A stretch of DNA of 36,830 bases from contig NW_019091360.1 in the NCBI RefSeq assembly GCF_001949145.1, forward strand, positions 1,048,613-1,085,442, given 5' to 3'. The position numbers and the translations under genes were made by a program. Below, one piece after another: positions 1-10,049 of the stretch. Under the pieces are notes generated by a model, which was not told the origin of the DNA, ran no database searches, and saw nothing but the letters and a program-made list of their open reading frames with translations. Position 1 is the first letter of the stretch, and every line of letters starts with the position of its first letter. The stretch comes from Acanthaster planci. Taxonomy: Eukaryota; Echinodermata; Asteroidea; Valvatida; Acanthasteridae.

Positions 1-2740
1 ATTTAGTCATTTACTAACAAGTTAGATTGGGATTGTTTACATTTTGAACTTCTGTTGTCAAGATTGAAGACATTCCAGATCTAAATGACAGCTGACATTG
101 CAATGGAATTTTTGTGACATATGTATGATGTATGTGAAGACCTTTTGAAACATAAAAAATGTTGATAATAGTAATGGTTGGACTCAATGCATCAAAATTA
201 CGATTTCATTTGTAAAATGAAACAACACTATTCCTTAATAGCCAGAACTGCTTGTACCATTCAACTTTCAAGTGCAACTCGAATGACAATTTAAGTCTTT
301 AAGGATGAATTTCTTTGTGGATAGAGTTCTCAGAAAACGTTGTTCCACTTTAATTTTTTAAAATTGTCTTTAAACCTGGAAGATGTGTTAAAATATTAAT
401 TTTGAATAAACTGTGTTCACGGTAACGTGAAATTTACAATATAGAGCACTGCCACAAAGAGGTCATTCTACAAGTTTATGGTTGGCTAAAACTTTGGATT
501 GGAGCAAATCTCAGTCAACAGCTTCAGGGCATTCTGAAATAAGAGTTTGTAGACTTTCAAAATGAACATACGTGTACACTTGAGAATCAAACACCGAGAA
601 CTATTGAAGTTCACCGTGTGTAGCTGCTAAATAGAATTTGGTGGCTGGTTCCCAGCAGTGTCGGTAATTTTGAGGACAGGTAGCTGCCATGGTAAACACA
701 TAAAGTCTTACATAATGCGTAGGATATTCATTAGTTTGTAAACAGCATAAAGTTGTGCTAAAGTGGAGATCATAATGCAAAATAATTCAAAGAGAAATTG
801 AGGAACTTTTTTCTGAATTTTAATGCGTGTTAGGTAATTTGCAAAGACAAGCTAGGTCCAATATTCTTGAATGCTGATGCTAATTGAAAATCAGTAAAAT
901 GGGTTTGAACAATTTTGGCCAGTTTAAAAAAAATTGGGAAAATAGGTGGAATTCTTACCATATTTATCACATGACTGATGCGTTACCTGACCCAAAGGTC
1001 TTCCAAGCTAGGCTGCATCCAAATCTGTTTCCTAGAGCTATCTGTAGGTCTAAGTCTTCATGCCATTGGAAATACGCAGAGACATGCAGGAAATAGAGTT
1101 TTTCTGCATGATGCCACATGATGGGCTAAGACATTTCAGGAAGCGCACCATGTCAGTGGAGGTGTGTGAATTTTCGAATCTGTGTATTTCTGTTTGCAGT
1201 TTCATGTATGATAGAATGTTGAGAGACGTCAAAGGCGCGCGCATTTCTGCACACATCCGTGTAAATGGAATGCTGACCGTAAAAGTCATGTGACTGAAAA
1301 TCCTCTGCAGGCCCACCATAGCTCTAGAAACCTATTTCGGACACGGCCTTCATCTGGATCTTTTGGTGTGGGAACCAGACCAAAGAATTTGTCAAAAATT
1401 TTCCACAATGCACAGCAGAAAAAGGCTTCTCCATGGCAACCTCTCAGTGGCACACCCTATTGATCTACAGATCCTGGTTTGCGAATTAGCCACGCCCCAC
1501 TGACAACCCTATGACATATTGAATGTTGAGTTTTGTTTGTCTCAGATTTTGCATGTCCTGCCTCCATTTTGTATATTATATAACTGGAAATATTTCACAA
1601 GTTGCGTCGATGTGATTCTACAGCGACAAGTCGATTGTGACCTGCACATATTGGGTAGGCTTATTTTTTTCAGTATGAAATTGTCTAAAGGTGGGGTGTT
1701 TACATGTATTGATCTTCCTTTTGCAGTGTTGAGTGTAACATTTTTTGAGCTGCAAGGGTACATCACCCTGTAGAATACTTACATGTAAACAGGTTGGGAA
1801 ATATGTTTCCAATGAGAAAAGGTCATGCTGGAATTTATTGTGAGGGTTTGCGTGGACTGGGAGTGATGTATGTTTGAATGCTTGTTATGGTGCTTGATTC
1901 TGTTATAATCCGTCTCACACATTCTCTAGTTATTGATGGAATTGTTTTGATTTTTCTGGAATGCTCTACTTAACAAGGAATTACCCTCCGTGTACTATTT
2001 ACTGATATTCTATTGTAAATTACGAGCACCGTGCCTGTCATCAGCATTGGTATCATTTCATGTTTATTTTTCCTTGTGAAATACAATGCCGAATTTTCTG
2101 ACAAAGTGTTTTTTCCCTAAACAAGTGTAATCTTTTCTTCTTCAGGCAGCTTGACTTTTCCTGTTTCCTTTCACTTTCATTCAGACTTGTTTAAAATGTC
2201 ATTACATGTGTCATACATGTACATGTACATCATAATAAACTTGTTAACAAACTCCTGTACTTAGATGGCAATGAGTGGTCACATGCATTGTACGTGTGTC
2301 TTGTCCCTAAATGTATTCTGGTTTTTGCTGTCTGGCAGATTCAGTGATGTTAGGTCAATAGTGCAGCGGGTCGCTATAGATTTGCAAATTATCACAAGAT
2401 TGAGATTTTGAGAAAAGAAAAATTTCCGTGTAGATGGTGAAAGTGGGCTAAATGGGACCCCCCTCTAAAAATAATTCCATTTAGTGATCTGGAAACAAAA
2501 CTGTGGTGATGTGGCTATCCTTGGTCTGTTCATGTAGTAGCTGGGACATGTTGATTGATAAATGGCATAGATATGTAATTTGATAAGGCAGAAATGTGGA
2601 TCGTTTTCAACATTTGGATTGGACGGGATAAGTTGAGGTTTGTGATATATGTTCCTTTGGCTAGTGCTGTTGGGGGTTTTCATCTGTTGTGATTTCACAT
2701 CAAGGTTTATGAGTATTTTCATCGGGGAAAAAACACTACG
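1..2740. other. Non-coding stretch, no recognised gene
   Basis: No frame encodes a recognisable protein. Short open frames around 1050-1320 lie on both strands over the same bases, which is typical of chance. That part is a little richer in CpG (a GGCGCGCGC run near 1233). TACATGTA appears at about 1700 and 1780, and a longer TACATGTACATGTACAT run at 2214-2230. An AATAAA occurs near 410 with no coding sequence ahead of it that I can recognise. The rest shows no structure to me. Confidence 0.6.
2214..2230. repeat. Short (GTACAT)n palindromic microsatellite
   Basis: A 17-base run of alternating TACATG units, self-complementary so that it reads the same on both strands. It is one of several such runs in the window and belongs to the general TACATGTA excess described in the findings. 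Confidence 0.7.
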
Positions 2741-2744
2741 TCGG

Positions 2745-2762
2745 AATGTTGCATGCAACATT
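2745..2762. repeat. 18-nt perfect palindrome
   Basis: The bases AATGTTGCATGCAACATT are exactly self-complementary with no spacer. There is no neighbouring gene to tie it to. It could be a dimeric transcription factor site or chance; an 18-nt perfect palindrome is uncommon in a window of this size. Confidence 0.7.
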
Positions 2763-5180
2763 ATGTGGTCAGCTTTCTCAGCTGCTTCTCCAAGTAATAT
2801 TCATTCAGTGGTCGTTCACTTCACAGGCTCTTTTTTTTTTCTTCAAAAGATGTCATCGTTGCAAGGATGAACAGTTCTTATTCCAATCGAAGTGTTGCCA
2901 CTGCTTAGCTTTAAGACGATACATGGCACTGATGACATACTCAGCTGTGCCTAGGAGGTCCTTTTTTTGCCTGTTTCCCCTCCCATCAAGGTCCAATCGC
3001 AAATTTTGTTCTTTGTTCACGTATGGACTGATGATTGCAAGTCATGACGGGTTGTAATTTGAGATAAGGAAACCCTTCTTACATTTGTTTGAAAGGTACA
3101 GTTGGTAAAAACAGAAGCCTATTACGAGTCCCGAGTTCTGGACTCTTGAAATTTAGAAGATTATTCAGCAGTCAGGCCTCTTCTCATGTGTGTCGCAGGA
3201 GTTGGGACTGGGGGTCCTCCCTTGGCAGAAAAATGGATAAATTAAAAAAAAAAAGGAAAAAGGAGCAGAGAAGAAAGGAGGTAATCACTTATGTATTTTC
3301 TTGGAAATACCTTGGAACCATCACTGATGGTTTGTCAGTTTGGTGCTGATTAGTGCTTTGTTCTCCCCCAACCACGGAAAAAGATTTGCCCTATTCCTAG
3401 CCGTGCCTTTTCTTGAACTTTCTACAGTAATTGAAATCAAATTTGTTGACTTAACATGTATATAATAAATTATATTTCATCAATTTATAGGTCTGCCATA
3501 CATATGCAGATTTAATGGTTGAATTAATTGATTCTTCCAAGTTCATGGGGTTTTGCCCAAGTTGTTTCCGACCTAGAGTAAAGTTTTATAATTGAGTACA
3601 TGCAGAGAACAGAACTTACCATATGTGCGATTATAAGAATATAAATTAAGACCGTTATCTAAAGCTCTGCAGAACAAGTTGTACCTCTAGCAACTTCCTG
3701 GCTAGCTAGATTTTCTTCAGAGGCATAGTTAGCCATCTGCGAGTCTTTGATATTTCTTTGGCACTGCCTGACTTTATTGCCCTATCTTGCCTCCACACAG
3801 ACACTTGATCTTTGCATTTTCCCGTAGATTATGTGAGGCCTTGATGCTTTGATTGACTGAGGTATTTTTCCCCCCAAGTTGTTGTTAGTGGTCCATTGAG
3901 TCAGATTGCTATGTGTTGATACAACACATCACACCACTTTGTGTGAAGACACCTTCACTACTACCATCTTTGGGGTCAGTGATTTTCCCATTTAAAACTC
4001 AGATTGCCTTCTGATAAAGCAAATGTAACATTCCCTTGTAGCCGTAAGAAGAGCGTATGAAAATCGGCTTCTCACTTCATTGTGGATGTCAAGTAGTGAA
4101 TTCATGAAAGTGGCTGCTGGCATTTTTTACATGCTACAGAACTTCAACATAGCCATTCAACACTCCCAAATAATCCTAAACTGTACATTCAAGTTGTGAC
4201 TGAGTGGACAAATCTGGACCAGAGTACATTTACATGTATGCATTCTTGTGGTTAGCCCTTCGCTGCATTGAGGGGACAATTCATTTGTTAGGAAAAGTCG
4301 AGACCCAGTTGCAGGGATGAAAATATGACCCTGTAACATTGTTGGTCCCCATAACATCTATTTTTCAACATGTGTGTTCTATTTTTTTTTCTAAATCTGT
4401 TTTGTGCACATCGGTGTGAATTCTACTCGTTTAAAAAGAGGAAGTCTATTTATTTTTTTTTCAGCTGCAGAAGAAAATCACAGGTTCTACATCTTTATCA
4501 CTCAGAGTGATGTCACAAGATTATTTGTTTATTTGTTCATTGCTTACTTTGCCAATTGGCCTTCCCATTCCATTGCTGTGACTCCTTCACCTGAAGACAT
4601 TTTGGAGGAGGTTCGTTTTGGGAACCTTGCTCAGTTGAGCTGTCTTTTTCACTGCTGTTTGAGCTACTGGTGCATACAATGGGAGAGGGAAATTCGATTG
4701 GTTGATCCTTCGTGAAATCTAGTGGCCTGCTTGGAAATCTTTGTCCATAAATGCTTAAGACTGTTCATCTGTTCTTGTTGGTCGATGATAATTTTTTCTA
4801 AATTGTTAAAAAATTTATGATAATTTTTTAAAACCACTTTCCTGGTTTCACATGAAATGTTGCATCCTATTTTATGGATTCTAACCCTCATATGTGATTG
4901 TCACATACCGGTAGGCATGTGCTATGTGACCAGTGAGTCCACATTTCATAGCTGCAGAATTTATCGTACACCAGCTTAGCTGTGATTTGTGTCACATTGG
5001 GCGACATGCAGTGCGCATACCAATTTCCATGTATGTAAGATTTTTGTATTGCGTGCACAAGGTATGTTGCATGTATGGTTGGAGGGCATTTTCATAACAC
5101 ACAAGGTGAAACTAACAAACAAAATTGTTTGAAAAATAGGACTTTTGGACTCAATTTTTGTCATTTTTAACCAAACAAGG
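2763..5180. other. Non-coding stretch, no recognised gene
   Basis: No protein-like frame that I recognise. A purine-rich piece at about 3180-3290 (an A-run followed by GGAAAAAGGAGCAGAGAAG) may be a worn minus-strand copy of the G-run/pyrimidine repeat family seen at 14.1, 17.6 and 36.3 kb. A strong polypyrimidine tract ending in TTTTTTTTCAG occurs at 4450-4464 and is treated in the findings. A small 8-bp stem, GTCACATA/TATGTGAC, sits at 4900-4930 around a TACCGGTA motif. Confidence 0.55.
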
Positions 5181-5182
5181 TA

Positions 5183-5404
5183 TTTATGAAATGGGAATAA
5201 AAGTGTGGTAGGTTGGGTTTAAACTACATGTAGTAGGATTAAAACTGGCTTGGGGCCTGGCCATGATAATATACCTTTAATAATATCCATCATCTTTCCC
5301 AGATCCCTATCCGGTTTTCAAGGTACAGTACACGTACTTAATGTGTACTTAATGTATACTGGTAGTTAAGCTCCTCCCTTACCACACTTTTATTCCCTCA
5401 TAAA
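5183..5404. mobile_element. Foldback element with 18-bp perfect inverted repeats (MITE-like)
   Basis: The left arm GGGAATAAAAGTGTGGTA (5193-5210) is repeated as its exact reverse complement at 5380-5397. The match continues outward to TTTATGA (5183-5189) against TCATAAA (5398-5404), with a 3-base insertion in the left arm. It continues inward more loosely (GGTTGGG against CTCCTCCC). The interior of about 170 bases has no reading frame of note. Arms of this length around a short non-coding core fit a non-autonomous DNA transposon. I cannot assign a superfamily because no clear target duplication is visible at the ends. Confidence 0.65.
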
Positions 5405-5483
5405 AGGGACTGTATACGTGTATGCACGTGGCACACTGATTTGGTGCAGGTTCATTAATTTACATGTCACTGTACCCATCAGT

Positions 5484-5501
5484 GTACATGTACATGTACA
5501 T
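5484..5501. repeat. Short (GTACAT)n palindromic microsatellite
   Basis: Three GTACAT units in a row. This is part of a dense local cluster of TACATGTA sites between about 5.2 and 6.7 kb. Confidence 0.7.
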
Positions 5502-5849
5502 CTTCCATGTTTGTCCCGGACAAAGCTGCCTCTTGTTATTTAGCATGTTAGAATTGCCCCAGACCGGACGACGGACATGTATGGTACTTGATTTAAATTC
5601 CACTTGGATTAATCATGTTTGATTCAGACCTGGACTGTCATTGCATGTCAGTCCTACCTGACATACATACAAATTGATTTGGCCTAGACCTGGTGAAGTA
5701 CAGATTTCTGCCCAAATGCAGTGTAAATGTTGGTGTGCCAAATTCAGGTGAACCAGGTTACAGCAGTTCTTCCATTCCGGTCCTAACTTGGCCCAGATGA
5801 TTAGTGTATGCTAAGGCAAAGAGCCGAGTTAAACATACGAACAGGCAGC

Positions 5850-5920
5850 CAAATGCAACTTGGAGAGGGATCTACTCATGACCTCCCACGTATTGGTCTA
5901 ACCACTTAACCACACAAGGG
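5850..5920 (-). mobile_element. Head of a tRNA-derived SINE, minus strand
   Basis: Read on the minus strand, 5912-5902 is TGGTTAAGTGG, a full match to the RNA polymerase III A-box consensus TRGYNNARNGG. It is followed by TTAGAC and, about 25 bases later, a worn B-box (GAGTAGATCCC, 5878-5868). The text between, including CGTGGGAGGTC, parallels the plus-strand SINE at 21.63-21.72 kb (A-box TGGTTGAGTGG, then GAGAC and GGAGGTCGAGGG). This is why I call it the same kind of element and not a tRNA gene: no acceptor stem or cloverleaf closes around the boxes. Confidence 0.55.
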
Positions 5921-7226
5921 ATCATAGCCGTTTGTGTTAGCCTGCTAGGATCCTGCAAAGATTTTTTCCACACAGCAGCTGCTGGGACCTTAATTGTGCA
6001 TATTGATATTACTGGCAGATATAAGCACATTGTATACTCAAGAGGAGTGCTTTACAGAGATTCAGTGTGTTAATCACATCACACATGTATGCTCCATGGG
6101 AGGTCATTTGCATGTTCCATCACAAAAAAAACCCATCAAATTTATAGCCTTTTGCACATGCTTTGTCTGGAAAGTATAAAATATGTATTGTACATGTACC
6201 TTTTTAAATAAATTGGCATGACCTATAATCAGGAAGTGTTGGTGTGGGTATTTTGTCATCACTAGGAGTTAACATTTGCCTTGCTGAATCATGAATATCA
6301 GTGGGACCCCGTACCCATCGTACATGTACATGTACTTTTAGGTCTTATCTGCCATTGCAACACTCATTCAGTTTGAAACATTTTATCTCTTCTTGACTTA
6401 GTACAGAGTCCACACTTCAGTTCTATACCTTAATGATCCTCAGTTCTCCAATTTAGTTTTTTTTTTTTCAAACATCTCAATTTTTTTTTTCAAACACAAG
6501 AGACCTACCAGTATCTACCAGTAGTTACATGTACCTAATTTGGTTAGTCTTTCTACCAGGATCCAAACCAATCCTGATCAAGGCGGGATGTTTATAGAAT
6601 ACATGTACGTTGTGCATACACATGCTCAGTCTGTGATCCATGTTGGAATTTTACAGTGTACTGGTAACTTTACATTGTAACTGGTTTATATTTCAGTGTA
6701 CATGTACATGTAACTGGTTGATCATTGCAACTTGAAGCTGCCTTCTAATTGAAGCCAAGGGGCTAAACCGGGCTATAGATTCACTGTGGCACTCTACTTC
6801 TGTCCATATGAAATTTCATACATGCATGTAGATTGTAAATCCCGACCTGGGTTGAGCCATTTGAAATACTAAGTAAATACCGAGGGGACATTGTGCATGG
6901 GGATTTCTGTATGAATGTGTTGTGGATGGAGCCCAGGACCTGATACAGTCGATGGAGGTCAGTGCAGGCACTCTAGGCTTGATTCATGGCCATTTGGCTG
7001 TTAGAAATGGATGGAATTTAAATTCTGGTTTCTGTGGGTGCCTGCAGAATTGCTCTAGGCCATTTACATGATGAATTAGTGGAATCAGTTGGTCGGTGGA
7101 AACATTTACTAAATCATTGGGCAATGATAAGCTGATCTATCCATTTGTTGCTATTGCCCTGAAATAATGGGACCTTTGTCAGTCTGATCACAGGGCTTCA
7201 AACTGTAAGTAACAGTTGAGCTTGAC
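5921..7226. other. Non-coding stretch rich in TACATGTA
   Basis: No gene recognised. TACATGTA occurs near 6194, 6321 (twice overlapping), 6525, 6601 and 6700 (twice), one of the densest patches in the window. A duplicated ACCAGTA lies at about 6506-6526. Confidence 0.6.
6449..6499. repeat. Two-copy imperfect T-run duplication
   Basis: The unit CAATTT(AG)-T-run-CAAACA occurs twice back to back. It looks like a simple tandem duplication around a poly-T tract, with no coding sense. Confidence 0.6.
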
Positions 7227-7403
7227 AATATGGGCGATTCACATTAGTGTGCCTCCAAGAGTTTTGCAATGCGCTGACCAATCACAGTGTGTGAAATCTG
7301 TCGACCCTTTCCAAACGTGCATTGGGTTGACAGATTTCGGGCACTGTGATTGGTCAATGCGTTGCAAACTCTTAGAGGCACACTAATGTGAAACGCCCGT
7401 ATT
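7227..7403. mobile_element. 177-bp foldback MITE
   Basis: Nearly the whole element is an imperfect inverted repeat. The left arm starts AATATGGGCGATTCACATTA and runs to about 7308. The right arm ends TAATGTGAAACGCCCGTATT and mirrors it, including ACCAATCAC on the left against GTGATTGGT on the right. The loop is only about 15-20 bases, around CCTTTCCAAACGTGCATTGG. One strand could form a very long hairpin. This is the form of a miniature inverted-repeat transposable element. No target duplication is clear and no transposase is encoded. Confidence 0.8.
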
Positions 7404-8750
7404 AACCGGCATCGGTACCGTCATAGCATCGGAACTTCATTTCAGACATTGTTGTACTAGCTGGTAATTCCCGCACTCCCAAAACAAGTATGACGTCCCA
7501 CTGTTTTTGCGAATTTTTTTGTAATTTTCCAGGAACAAGCTGACAGAATGGGAAGTGTTTTCATTGCTTAACAAGGACGGGATATACATGTGCATGCAAA
7601 AGTGGAAATTGTTGAGGAAATTACTTTTTGTTGTAGTGCAAGGTGCTTGTGGTCATGAAAAAGTATATGAAACCTGAAATAACCTGAAATGCTTGGTCGA
7701 GTCTCATGACATTCAATACATAATATTCTGACCCTGTGACCAGCACTAATGTGGATGGTTCCTCTGACTTTTTGACTTCATGGATAGCTTGCAAAAAAGG
7801 TGTTAATTGGAGAGGGTAGGAGACAAGCAGGCATTCTGATGTTACAGGGGCCAATATCTGCCTGTTTCAGTCTATTATATCGGGGAAAAAAAGCTGTATT
7901 AATGGGGCGGATCAAAACCCTGTAATTGGTCATTATGCATTCTGCATGCACTCTCGCAAGGCATAGTGTGTCAACAAGATGCTGCTCGTTATTTGCAGTA
8001 ATGAGGAAATGTAATTATTGATGGTTAAAATGATTTACTGTCATGGAAGCTACCGTACATGAACCTCATGTTCCTGACTGCATTAGACTGTGCGTCAGTA
8101 TCACTAGGAACAACTCGTCTACAGTATTGAGACCTGTTAAAAGTCATGATTTCCATTGGCGTTTTTGGTGTATTAGTTATTAGAGTGGACATTGCCGTGA
8201 ATATTCATTGTCTGCTAGTCTAGCTACTCTTGCATTGCTTGTGTCTTTGTTTGTAAAGGTTCCTGTTTGCACAGCCTGAGTAATACAGCGGAATATGAAC
8301 ATTGTGGATGTATTCACATGGGCCTGAATTTCAAGACACATAACATGTTCAGTGGTTGTTACATTGATGGCAGACAGGTTGAAAATCCCTTGGTCGACTC
8401 CCCCCGTTACCGTGTGAGGCCTTCAGCAGCAAGGCTGTGTGAGCTTTGACCCACTGAGCATTTTTCTATTTGGTCATACCGTGTCAAATCTATTACCTTT
8501 GGGGATCAGTCTCACAGATTTGTTTCAAATTTACTGAGATTGTGTGGTCAAATGAGAAACCCAAACTTAAGTGTTTTGGGTTGAGAGGTTTATGAGTTAG
8601 AGGTCCTTGAACTAACTGTATCTCCATGTAGGAATGGTCAGATTGAGATGATTGTTGTCCTAAGTAAAAGATCATAACCTAAGAAATCATCTTATATTTG
8701 CAAATGATTTCACAAAAGCTTACACTCGCATGTAATTTGGCTGCCTGAAA

Positions 8751-8785
8751 GGGTCAAAGGTCAAAGTTGTTTTGCTTGACCTCAT
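8751..8785 (+). promoter_or_regulatory. DR1-type nuclear receptor motif with an extra half-site
   Basis: GGGTCAAAGGTCA (8751-8763) is two AGGTCA-like half-sites spaced by one base. This is the DR1 layout bound by RXR heterodimers, HNF4 and COUP-TF family receptors in animals. An inverted half-site, TGACCT, follows at 8777-8782. The match is seen in the sequence; binding and use are inference. A single motif in 37 kb can arise by chance. Confidence 0.3.
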
Positions 8786-10036
8786 TGAAAATTTAACTGT
8801 CACATAATGTACAAACAAGGTGGTTTTTAGATAATGAGCTTTAATTTAAGATAAAAATAAATCATCTCTGTCTGATATTTCTATCTTGAGATTCATGTAC
8901 ATACAGGCATTCAGAGTTTTCGAGGCAAAATGAAGAGGCCACAGTTAAGAGACCTGTAACTTACAGTAGAAAACCACATGATCCAGAACACTAAAATATT
9001 CGTTTGAGAGTTTTCTCCTAAGACCAAACAATTTCAGCAAATTTTGAGAAAATCAATGGGATTGACAACAGAAAGTGTTTGATTTGACTAAAGAACGAGT
9101 CCTTGCTTTACATGTATGATTGGACACAGAATGATCCTATTCATATCATGGAGCTATTGAACATACATGTACACTGTACATGTATTTAGCACTGTGAGAA
9201 AAAATGCTCTTGAATGATCGTATCTGTGTACATATATTTCTGAGAGCCCTTGCCTGTACCTGGGCACTGAGTACTTGATCAAAAATGGCTGGTATCCAGT
9301 TCAATTTTTACATTTTTATTACTGCTTTGCATATGTGCAAGAAACCCTTACACAGTCTGGCACCACCTTCCTGAAAGGGATGCACAATGTGACAGTTATG
9401 TATTTAATATGCAATCTTGAATAGGAAGCACAGAGAGCACAGACTAGCAGGGCAACCTGGTACAGTGCAGGATAATCCTACAATGTAGTCTGTTGTTATT
9501 CCAGAAATCATGCCACGGTTCCACATGCACCCCTTTATTGAGGAAACAGGGTTCCCGTAGACCTCATAAAAGCAGGCCACTCAAACTCAGTCTGACATTA
9601 GCTCACTAGGCCAAGCTTTGTGGCTCATGATCTATAGTGGATCACACATGTCTTGAATCTCAGAGCTGTTTTTTTTTTAACAAGTCTCACAGACATGTAC
9701 ATGTACGGTACCTTTGTCTCGTGTCGTCTTCTGTCAGACAAGTCTTGCTGCTATTAGTAGAATATGTAACTTACTGGTAGATTTAACAAAAGGAGCTATC
9801 CCCCTGGCCACTGTGCTTGCCCTGAAAAATATGAGGGTCAAAATTCTTCAGTAAACTTTAAAAATAGGGTAATATTTTTAAGTATTTCTTGTTTTAATTT
9901 GCAAGCACTTATGTTATTTGATAACACAGTTTGGGTCATTTATTATGGTACTTTACAGTCTTTAAAGAAAAAAGTCTTGTTCTGCAGAAACAATGTCACT
10001 GGCATATAATGCATGCTCTGGGCATCCACTAAGCTC

Positions 10037-10049
10037 GGGTCAGAGGTCA
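10037..10049 (+). promoter_or_regulatory. Second DR1-type nuclear receptor motif
   Basis: GGGTCAGAGGTCA is again two half-sites with a one-base spacer, about 1.3 kb from the first DR1. The pair makes a receptor-responsive element slightly more plausible than either alone, but there is no promoter or gene here to anchor it. Confidence 0.28.

Noticed and set aside
8346-8402. Another tRNA-like SINE head (TGTTCAGTGG then GGTCGACTCC)
   Set aside because: The A-box lacks consensus bases, the B-box has a deletion, and the sequence between does not match the other SINE pieces.
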